This document shows positions 32,857 to 42,750 of a DNA stretch of 64,000 nt, piece by piece. Position numbers and translations under genes: made by a program. Position 1 is the first letter of the stretch, and each line of letters starts with the position of its first letter. Below the pieces are notes generated by a model. The model did no database searches. It saw nothing but the letters and a program-made list of their open reading frames with translations, and had not been told where the DNA came from. Source of the DNA: Coprinellus micaceus (lineage: Eukaryota > Basidiomycota > Agaricomycetes > Agaricales > Psathyrellaceae); assembly GCA_951394405.1 (NCBI GenBank), contig OX596340.1:2294001-2358000 (forward strand). Direction: 5' to 3'.

Positions 32857-35800
32857 GGCAGGGAGCGAAAAAGGAACAAGCTCTCGAGGGTGTCCCGTTT
32901 GCCCTTAAGTGCATCCGGAACCATTAAGTAACAAACAGAGGGATCTCGTGTAGAGATCGCGCTGCACCAGGACGACAGATGGGCGTTCCCGATACGGACA
33001 CCACGCCCAGGCCATGGGAGCATGTCTTCTTTCGGTGTCACGGTCAAAGGTGTCACCCAGCTGCCACGAATGGCCATACCTATCTTGCCCTGAGGATCAG
33101 CCAGCGGATGCATGTGGGAGGTCCCGCCCCCCATCGGAAATACTTCCGCGACGACATCCCATGGTTGTTATCCCCTCTCAACCCGGAATATCATCGAATT
33201 ATCTGCCAACCATGTCCACATTATTCCACTCTCCTTTCCCTCGCTGCCTGATTTAGCCCGGTTATGTGGCGTTACACGTAAACCAACTCTCTGCCATGCC
33301 ATCGTATCTCCAGCATCTGCGAAGGCCTCTCCAGTATGAAGCCTTTTGTTATGCTTGCTCCCAATATGCCCTTTTGAATTGGCTAGTTAGCAATCCGCGG
33401 AAGGCGGCCACAAGGGGTCTAATATTGAGTGGGAAACTCTGGCGCCAAACCTTCCGTTCTTCTGGATAATCGGTCAGTCTATCGAGATCTCTCAGAGGTA
33501 CTTTACGCTGCAGAAGCATCATTAGAATCCCTACCGCCGTGATCCTACTTCACTGACTTCTCGCAGTCGTACCTTTATTTCTAGTCCTGCAGCACGGAGG
33601 CTAGCCATGCAATCTGTATTATCCACCATCCCATGGGGACTCTGAACCGCATTCCGATGAGACTTCCTGCTCTTTTGATGATGCTTCGGATATTGGTTGT
33701 GCTCCAACCGTTCGACGGATTGCCGATTTGAGTCAGTGGAACCGTATTCACGAAACACTTTGGTACCAACTTACCCAACAGGTTACGATCTCTGATTGCG
33801 AGAAGTCCTTGCCATGACTGATTAGAAAGGGCAATTGGGAACAGACCCCTGATTGTTATAGCCTCGTGACAGATTTAACTTTGTGGTACAGTGCCAACAT
33901 GGAAGTGGTTGTTCACACATCCGTATTGGGGGCCCGCGCAGGGAGGGCTTCCAGCGGTTGCTGAGGCGAGCCAACCCGGTGTTTTAAATCTCCAAAGCTT
34001 TAGGTGGTGCGTCGAATTTGTCTTGAATTGCCCCCACCATTATATCACCCTGTGGAGAAACGAGGGTAAAGATCAATCTCGCTATCGGGCGTGCAATTGG
34101 GGGAACCCACCTTTTATGGTATGTTGACCCTGCCGAAGAGACAGTGGCCGCGCAAACCTTCACCGCTCCGCAGAGGACGCCCCCATTCGCGCGCTATTGT
34201 CGTTCTAGATTGAGGGACTTGCATCCCCATAGTAGTCGCGCTGCGGCGGCAATTAACATCACAGGTACACCGACGCTTCGAAGCCTAACCAGTGAACCCT
34301 TCTTACCCTTCTTCCAGGTGCGTCGGGGGAATCGAGGAAGTTCTGGTCCCGTTACGGTAAACCAATCACATGTGCACCGATAGAAGTTCTGTCGTCGGAA
34401 ACATGCAACTCTGAAAAAGCGCATCACGCAATTGTGTTGAGTGCCCCGACCAGAGGCTCGTTGATGGGAATGAGAGCCCACCTCCAGCCGGCGTTCAGAT
34501 TGCTAACGGAGTGTGGGACCCAAGCAATGCAAAAATGCGCAAGATCGCTGCTTCGACACTTGATTGACATGGGCCTCTTGCAATTCCGCGCAAGACGCCA
34601 TCAAATGCCCTTGTTCCACATTGAGCCCCTCGCCAAAATTGAGTACGAAACCTATTCCAGTGCTTGGACGCATTTCGGATAGATCGCGAGCGTTTAATGT
34701 ATCTGGGAATGGTCGGCGGGGGATTGTGATCAAGTCAAAAAATGCACCATCCCTGGGAGCGGATGGATACCGGAAATATGACGACTTGGGCACATCGGTC
34801 GCCATGTCTCCTTGATTAAACAGCCCTGCGCGACATAGAAGTTGTGTTTAATCCACTCTTCGTCACAAGAAATGAAGTAACTCTTACATCGGAATGAAAA
34901 GAAGATCTGTAGGCCCCGCACAGGCACAGCCTGAGGTAGTGGCATGACTACCACCTCGATGACAGGATCATCCAGTACCTAGGATGTGAGCTGGGGAGAC
35001 ACGAGAGAAACGAAGTCTGATACACTGGGGCCCACAATCGAGGATCACAGAGATGGCTACAGAGCGGAGTACTTGGCCACGCCAATCGACCCTGCACATC
35101 CTGACAGAAATTCAAGCTGAATTTGGGATTTTTACCCAATGGGACACCCGGAGAAACGCTTTCGTAAGTTAGCATGCAGCCGTCCATAGGGTTGGCTGCC
35201 GTTCACGCACCACCTAAAATCGCCGAATGCCGTGTAAAAATCCCAAAATTGCATCAATTACTTTTCATAACGAGGGTGACACTGACCCTCGCAGTCTTGT
35301 TGCAGCAATGTCAGGTTCACGTTATCGATCCACAGAACCGAGAGGAACATACTAGGAATCGCAGAAGCCGACTTGAATTCACGCGTCAAAGGGAAGAAGA
35401 CGCCACCAAATGATGAGTTGTGAGTGCTCAGGAATCTGTGAAGGATACTATCAGAAGAACGTGGACGCTCGTTATATTACTCGAGGCTGGGGCAATGTGG
35501 CCTCCCTACGGTGAGAAGCACGAGATACAGTTCTTGGACCTTCTAAAGGCTGAACAGAGAGGCAGATGGCTGCGGACGGACGGGGATTGCCAGAACTGCG
35601 TTTGTTAGTTTTAAGCACTACTGTCCGATGAACGGTAGAGCAACGTACCTGATATTGGAAAAAGAAGGGCGCAGAGACAACAAAGTGCCGCTCTATTCGC
35701 CGAGATACACAAACCAGTAAGGGACGGAGCGGTTTCGCGACGACGACCCCAGAGAAGGGCGAGCGACCGAATCGTGGTCTAAAGAAGCTCCAGGGGTGGG

Positions 35801-36708
35801 AGCCATACGAAGAAGCCCTTGGACGACACCTCGGGGAAATTTTGGGGTGTGCCACCGCTGGTGGCCTAATGGAACGCGTACGGCGGGTAATGGAAACTTT
35901 CACAAGGCCATACGAGGCCATACGCCGAGATAAAGGAGAATGATGTTTTTCCTTACCGCGTGAGGGATGTTAAAATCCATGCATACAGTCCGAGAAAGAT
36001 AAAGTCTCCGAAGTTGAACCTGTCGTCGTTGACCGGACACCTCAGCCTTCAAGCTCCTAGTAGATGTAGCCTGCAGGTATCGGAGCAATCCGCCGCCAGA
36101 GTGAGACGAAGGCCTGCCATATCAGCCGCCACCAGTCCGCAGAAGAGCGCGAGAAGCATTATATTCGAGTCTGTCGAGCATACATCGAGGCTTGGCCGCT
36201 TGAATCATGACCTCGCCTGACAGTTTTGATTTGTTCTCTCGATCTGCCTGTTTTAGTGACCCAGGAAAAATCGAAAAACGGAACCTTAGGCGCGTGAGGG
36301 CCATGAGTGTCCTATTTCTTGAGTGCATCGGCCTTTCCTGGCGCGTAGGCGAGATTCTTGGAGTTTGAGGAGGTCGTTGTTGGAAGAAAAGCGCCCGCCG
36401 GCCGCCTTGGCGTGGCGGCGCACGGTTGCAATGATTTGGCAACGAGCTCGAAATCAAGCAAGAACAAACAAGCGGCACGTTGCCCTGCAGCATGACGTCA
36501 TCACCATGATGACGACTGGGCGCTCAGTTCGAACGTTCGAGTCGCGTCCGTTCCTCTGCTCTTGACTCTCACCACCACCACACTACGCTCGTGGTCACCT
36601 CTTACACTTCATACTGGTATCAACGAGATAAATCGGAAATTTAAGGCTGTGGAAGCCCACTGTGATCACAACTGAGCAACTTCTTGGCTTCTTGGCTTCC
36701 GCGGTGAC
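32857..36708. other. Gene-poor 3.9-kb region with coding-like minus-strand fragments
   Basis: No gene can be assembled. On the minus strand several short stretches look more protein-like than chance, for example 34503-34805 (VPKSSYFRYPSAPRDGAFFD ... IGFVLNFGEGLNVEQG), about 34860-34970 (DPVIEVVVMPLPQAVPV) and about 35240-35400 (FGGVFFPLTREFK). They lie in changing frames without a convincing start, end or full set of splice sites. I do not recognise the family. A degraded single gene or a poorly conserved multi-exon gene are both possible. Confidence 0.35.
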
Positions 36709-38820
36709 ATGACCACCAGTGCAACCCCTGTCGCTGACCTGTCGTTAACGTCGCCCGGGGAGGATTCAGACGTACCAGTCTATGGAGGAAACGAAACCGA
36801 ACCCCACCCTGGCGTTGACGGCCAGCCCGTTCGCTGTAAGTCCTTTGCTGAGTTCACAGCACTCGGTAGCTGACCCCAGGCCATTGCATAGGGTACGATG
36901 TACGATTCAGGGCAGTCTGAGGGGTGACTTGAACTTACCCTCTTCTCCATATAGGCGGATAGAACCGAGTCTTATACTCGAATAACGCCGTTCCAGGAGA
37001 AACTTGATCCCAGCGTAGAGTACGTTCTGCCAAACCGGAGCTTCATTCATTTATTAAACTCTTGTCACCGAGCCAGGTTTTTCTACCGACCTTTGACACT
37101 GACAGCACTATCGTGTGGTCTTGTCATCCTGGCGTATGTTGCAATGACACAGGACGTACTCGAAGAGGGTCGCGATAAGCGTCGAGTGTGAGTGCCGCAG
37201 CAGGCTCACTCGACTTGCCGGTGAAAGAAGCTGATGCGTTCTCTTGGTACAGGGGAATTTACGCCGCTATAGCCTCATTCCTCGCCTTCTCGATGTTTCA
37301 ATTTCGTGACGGTCCGTTTATTCGGCCCCATCCCGCATTTTGGAGAATTATTCTCGGAATCAATCTACTCTACGAGCTTGGAATGGTGTTCCTACTCTTC
37401 CAGGATCTCGCAACGGCTCGGCATATGATGACCTACATCGACCCAAGTCTCGGTAAACCTTTGCCTGAGAAGAGCTATGCGGAAGACTGTTCCGTGAACG
37501 CGAAAAACCTCTGGGTGTGTGGTTGTTATGTTTCATTAAGCTAATCAAAACTGACATAAGTTGCCGGTACAGAACGCGATTGATATCTTTTGCCTTGCTC
37601 ACGCGCTCGGGTGGTTCGGCAAGGCGATGATTCTTCGAGACTACTGGTTTTGCTGGGTACGCCATTCATCCTGCGTTGGGAGGAGCTCGTGCCAACATGA
37701 CCCAGATCTTAAGCATTGCGTTTGAACTCGCTGAATACAGTCTGCAGCACCAGCTTCCCAATTTCGCAGAGGTTAGGTCGTTCCTTCTGATCGCAATTTT
37801 TCGCTGATTTTAGCCCTTAGTGTTGGTGGGACCATGTAAGTCTGCCCCCTGCTGCCCATTCACACGAATCTGCACGGCGCCTATAACTTCCTTTACAGTG
37901 GGTCCTGGATGTTTTAATTTGTAACTGGCTCGGGACATACCTCGGTGCGTGAGAGCCGTCGTCTCTCGGTATCGGCGTTGTTACTGAGGATTTCCACGCA
38001 GGCATGAAAGTCTGTCAATATTTCCATGTGAAGGTTCGTTCGTTTTGCGCTTAGCTTGACATGGGACTCAGCCACGATGCCTGTTAGCCGTACGAGTGGA
38101 GAGGCTTCCGCCAGACGAAGGGCCTGCGGTCGAAGGCGAAGCGTGTGCTCAGCCAGTTTTCGCCCCACGACTTCACCGATTTCAAGTGGGGAACTGCGAC
38201 AAGCTTCCTGCACTATGTGACCGTTGTTCTGCTTCTCGCGGTGTTCCTGGCCGCAGAGCTGAATCCCTTCTACCTAAAGGCGAGTCTTTTTTCTCTCGGT
38301 CATGGGAGAGGTCCTCATAGGATTGGTTAGAGCCTTCTATGGATGGAACCAGACCATCCCATGATTATTGGTAGGCTTGCCGGTGTTTTCCTCTGCGCCC
38401 TGCCTGCCGTGCGCGAATTATTTCAATATATCAATGACCCGAGGTAGTGCCGTCCTCTCTTCGTGTTCTTCGGCGACCAACTGAACTCACTCCTCAGACG
38501 AGCTGTGAGGATGGGGCAACACGTCTGGTTACTCCTCGCCACAATCATCACTGAACTCCTCGTCATCACCAAATGGAGCCAAGGCCAATTCCCCGAGCCC
38601 CTCCCTTCGAAGGTGAAATGGGGTTGGTCCTTTGGCGCCGCGCTCTTGGTATTATATCCGGCTGTCCAGGTGAGTTTCACGGAGGCCCACTCACGGTGCA
38701 CTACTGCCTTACTGAGAATACCCGTCGTCGACCTATTCTGACACGATCTTTCTCTAGTTTGGACCCTCCGCTGCCCGACGATACCTTCGGAAACACAAGA
38801 GAAGGCCGAAGGCCGCTTGA
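36709..38820 (+). CDS. Phosphatidylserine synthase, base-exchange (PSS1/PSS2) type
   Basis: Integral ER membrane protein of the PTDSS family (PF03034), which makes phosphatidylserine by exchanging the head group of an existing phospholipid. Multiple exons from MTTSATPVADLS (36709) to the stop at 38820. Recognisable parts are FFYRPLTLTAL; GPFIRPHPAFWRIILGINLL; AIDIFCLAHALGWFGKAMI with [44 protein letters not shown]; and LSQFSPHDFTDFKWG. Eight or more hydrophobic segments are present. The C-terminus is short and basic (RKHKRRPKAA). The N-terminal join needs a 23-nt microexon near 36894-36916 to keep frame and is the least certain part. A 57-nt in-frame intron (about 37019-37075) would give VEFFYRP. 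Most fungi rely on the CDP-diacylglycerol-type Cho1, so this enzyme is noteworthy. Confidence 0.9.
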
Positions 38821-40082
38821 TGAGTTCTTATGCTATCTAATCCGATCTTCTGTATCCCTTCACTCCTACCACCCTCGGTTCGTTATCTTCCTCTCTTTCC
38901 GTCTGATGACAATCACTTCGGGCGCTCATACAGCATTTCGCAGTTTCAATCTATCATACGTAATATTAAGATATGTTTTAACCTACGTGGAGGAAGGTCG
39001 CTTCTTTTTGATCCCCCTCCCAGGGGCTTCGTCAAACCTTTATTCTGTGGTTCTGCGACTACCACGCGACAAGAAGTATAGCCAAAGAATCCCAGAAGCT
39101 CGTGCAGCTATGCTGTATACGATTATGACCGTGGGCCGGCTCCAGGCAAATTGCGAACTCTTTCTGGGTGCCGAAAGCTGATTCTCCGTCTTGAGTGGAC
39201 ATTACTGACGGACGTCCTCCTCCTCATCCTCTACAGATGACACTTCATCACCATGGAAGTCGCGATTAGAGTTTTGATCGGTGACTTGAGGTGCCATCCT
39301 CCTCTGGCAGTCTCGAAGACCGAGGCTAGAATTCGCATGCGGATACTGTAGGTATTGCATGGCAGCATGGCTATGGTGTTGAATTGGATCCATGCTAAGG
39401 ACAGACACCCTCGAAGACGAGGCTCCTCCTGCTAGACAGCGCCAGAATGTCGGAGGGACCAGTTGATTGCGATTACGAGGTGGTGAGTGCTTCTAGAAAT
39501 TCGGACGGATCTGTGTCATTGCCTCGTATCAGATTGCTCACACGGCTACGCCTCCAAGGAACCTTTCGTCTAGAGCTCGGAGAAAGTGACCATCTATGTA
39601 GCCCAGTATGTCACAGACATCGGTGTACGCCGTGGGTGGATGACGCTAATCGAATGCCACAAACCCGTTTGTCGATCCAGAATGTGCGACTGTGTCGAGA
39701 TCTATTTTTCTACTGACTTGGGCAGGACTGGGCAGATTTCCGCGTGGTTTTGCGTAAGGCATCCTATTGATGCTCCCCCGCCCTGTCGTGGCGTTTCTGA
39801 CAGCGAGGTCTATCCCCCGCCTCGAGTTCGAGGGTTTCACGACTGTCGGCCTCTGTCAGTCACCTTGTAAAGTGCACCTACCATTTCGGGAGGAGTGGGG
39901 CCGTGTGGCGACCTGCTTGGTCGTGCTTGGCAAGGCTTTCACCACACCGCCACAATGCTCGGCTGAGTCAGCCAGCTGCCGAACTGTGAGCAGCGTTGGT
40001 ACTACTTGGTTGTACCGTGACAGCTCCTTCATCATCCCCGACGTCCCATTGACCCTCCGAGCACCGTTGGGAGGTTATCGAA
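38821..40082. other. Intergenic region with an unassigned coding-like segment
   Basis: About 1.26 kb. The minus-strand frame 39202-39408 (MDPIQHHSHAAMQYLQYPHA ... ending EDEEEDVRQ) has the look of a hydrophilic protein C-terminus. Frames further up to about 40090 (-), such as MKELSRYNQVVPTLLTVRQL, could be more exons, but I could not join them with consistent splice sites and recognise no family. It would be divergent from KIN17 if real. Confidence 0.3.
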
Positions 40083-41159
40083 ATGCCTCGCGCTGAAGGT
40101 CAGCTCATCTTCGTACCGTTGTTCAAGGCCCCTCGGCTGACTGGGCTCATTAGTTGGAACCCCGAAATATGTCGCGAACAAGATGAAATCGAAGGGCTTG
40201 CAGCGCCTGAGGTGGTTCTGCCAAGTCTGCGAGAAGCAATGTCGAGATGAGAACGGTTTCAAATGTCATGCCCAGTCCGAGTCGCACCTACGCCAGATGT
40301 TGGTGGTTGGAGAGAATGCAGGAAGCCATATCGCGGGGTTCTCGAGCCAATTCCAGTCAGAGTTCGTCTCTATGCTATCCAGAAGGTGCGCTTTCTTCTC
40401 TACAGCCTCAAAGACTTATGCCAACTCATCGGAACACTAGATTTGGTACGAAACGAGTATTGGCAAATCGAGTGTATCAAGAGTACATTGGCGACAAGGG
40501 CCATCTGCATATGAATGCCACTCGGTGGGTCACATTGACCGAATTCGTGAAGCATTTGGGACGAACTGGAGTGGCGCGTGTGGACGAGACGGAGAAGGGA
40601 TGGTTCATTGCTTGGATTGATAACAGCCCACAGGCGCTGGCGAAGCAGGTACGTGGTTTCAGACTTACGACGTTTGGTAGTGCTGACTTGACTCTCATTC
40701 CTAAAGGAAGCTTCCATAAAGAAAGAACGCTTAACGGTGTCAGACGAGCAGAGGGAGCGTCAGCTCATCGCAGAGCAGATCGAGAAGGCCAAGATTGAGA
40801 AGGGCGAGGACGCCGATGCAGAGAGCCCACCACCTGATGAGGCGAGGGAGTTGAAGCGTGACGAAGGAGCGGAGAAGGTCGTTCTATCATTCGCGAAACC
40901 AGCGGCAGCCCCTGTCGCAGCTTCGTCAACGTCGACATCTACTGGCCTAAAGATGAATCCACTGAAGGCTGGCGGTAACCCACTGAAGATGGGGAATCCT
41001 CTCAAGGCCAATCCCCTGAAACGGCCTAACGTGTTCAAGCAGGGGTCTGCAGGAACTTCCGCATCAGCGATACAGTCCGCGAACGACAAGAAGCGGTCGA
41101 TGAGTGCGGCGGAGGCGCTTATTCTAGAGGATCAGGAGAGGAAGAAGAGACGGCTTTAG
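40083..41159 (+). CDS. KIN17: KIN17 / Rts2-like zinc-finger protein
   Basis: Conserved nuclear DNA/RNA-binding protein tied to DNA replication, repair and pre-mRNA processing. Four exons (40083-40098, 40154-40385, 40441-40648, 40707-41159) give 302 residues. The 16-nt first exon encodes MPRAE and joins to GTPKYVANKMKSKGLQRLRW. The C2H2-like finger is FCQVCEKQCRDENGFKCH...SESHLRQM. The winged-helix Kin17 domain contains YQEYIGDKGHLHMNATRW, then TLTEFVKHLGRTG and GWFIAWIDNSP. A coiled coil (RERQLIAEQIEKAKIEKG) and a low-complexity Pro/Lys/Asn repeat (NPLKMGNPLKANPLK) follow. It lacks the C-terminal KOW domain of animal KIN17, as is usual in fungi. Confidence 0.95.
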
Positions 41160-42750
41160 GGAGGGAGGGGGTCGCATTGTGTATGTATCGTATCGTTCTC
41201 ACATTCATATTTATACCTAAACGACCCTTTCAGTTCTGTCTCATCTCTTCTCCGTCCAACTTGTCGGTTGGCCACACCCACCCTTTCGCGTGTTTGCATC
41301 CCCCCACACCCCCACTCGAGGTCTCCACACTCCCTACTCTCCCTCCTATCAGTTGATGGCCCTGCCGATTGTCCACTCAACAACTGGATGCTATTCTTCC
41401 GCGCCTCCCACGTTCCCAAGCGTGTATTCTCTCCCCGCCGGCTGCGATCCCCAGTGGTGATAGCGAGGAGCCGTTTGGCCTCGACGATGGGAGAAGGCGA
41501 CTCTGGGGTTGGTGGGAAAGGCGTTCAGAAGCACAGAAGATGTTTTGATCTCTCCTCGGCACAGATCGTAAGACAATTCAGTCGACTCTGCTTCACCCTC
41601 TTCAGAGTCTTCGCGGCATGACTGCCTCTTCATAGTCGCCTCGGGTGAGGTTGGACCCCCGTTAGTACCCTTTACTCTTCGATGGAGAGAGACCGTGACC
41701 GGCCTTGATCGCGTTGCTCTCGAGTCTCTTCCCTACCCTTCTTCGTCATTGGATCCGTATCCAGCGCCCCGGCTCCCTCCCCGGGCCCGAAGATAGTAGA
41801 TACTAACGGCCCATCGTGCCCTCGCTTCGCGGCTCAGGGCCATGTGCGGACTCCAATTTCTTCTATGAAGGATTGTGTCGCGAAGTGCCCTGATCTTCCG
41901 CAGGGTTCGAATTCTGGTGGAGATAGGGCTGGGATTTGGAACTGCAAGGGCTTCTCAGTTTATTCGTCGGTATGCTAGCTCTTTCATGCCCGAGTTAATA
42001 ACTGTTTAGTGCATTGGTCGACTAGAATTACACCGAGGCGTGGCCACGTATGTCATAGCCGCTGTGCAGCGTGGCCTCGTTGTCAGAATACCATCACGAC
42101 TGCTAAGTCCCCACGGAACGCCTACTAGTAGTAGAGCGGTGCGTTTGACCAAGCAAAGGTCGCCTATTACGGCACCGCCTCCACTTGGTCTCTGCTACCG
42201 CAATCCATTCCCGAGTCTCTCCACAGCCTTCCTGGATAGAAACTTCATTGTTCAGCGGGAAAAGATCACCTGGCAAGGGTTTCTCGTCTCGCTATACACT
42301 TAGGAGGAGGTACAGTAGACGGAAAATCCAGACCAATGGCATCCGCATGCTAGGTTCACACTGGTGCTTCGATATGAAGGAACAAAGCGACCTGGTGGTG
42401 ATTCAAAGTGAAACCTTGATAACAAAGAGTGGCCATCATACTCCGATTTCCTGATATCTATCAAGTACCCTGTACTGCTCCATTGTACTCTTCCTCGCAC
42501 CCAGCCCAGAGAAAGCACAGAAATGAGAGTGCTCGGGCGGGTGCAATGGAGGCACCATCACTATTATGTATGTATGTATAAGTTTCTAAGGTCGGGCGTC
42601 AATTAGCGCTCGACGAAATAGGCGACTGAATTGATTTGAACCAACCGCGCTCGCCGCAAGTAACTTTGACAGGGCCAACGATGCCGCAACGCACCTTTTT
42701 GTGGCGGGTCGTGGCACACCGCCTGCTCTTGCTTTCAAACCCTCATCTCA
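41160..42750. other. Intergenic region, KIN17 to GH5 glucanase
   Basis: About 1.6 kb holding the KIN17 3' UTR and the glucanase promoter. A short TATG microsatellite lies near 42567-42580. No supported gene was found; a T-loop-like sequence near 41905 does not belong to a foldable tRNA. Confidence 0.45.

Noticed and set aside
36709..38820. Alternative reading of this gene as a CDP-alcohol phosphotransferase (Cho1)
   Set aside because: No DGx2ARx8Gx3Dx3D motif; several stretches match the PTDSS family instead.
38573..39181. 202-residue frame overlapping the end of the phosphatidylserine synthase gene
   Set aside because: It is in a different frame from the homologous exons and reads through the true 3' end.
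41880..41950. tRNA-like T-loop (GGTTCGAAT)
   Set aside because: No matching acceptor, D-arm or anticodon stem could be folded around it.
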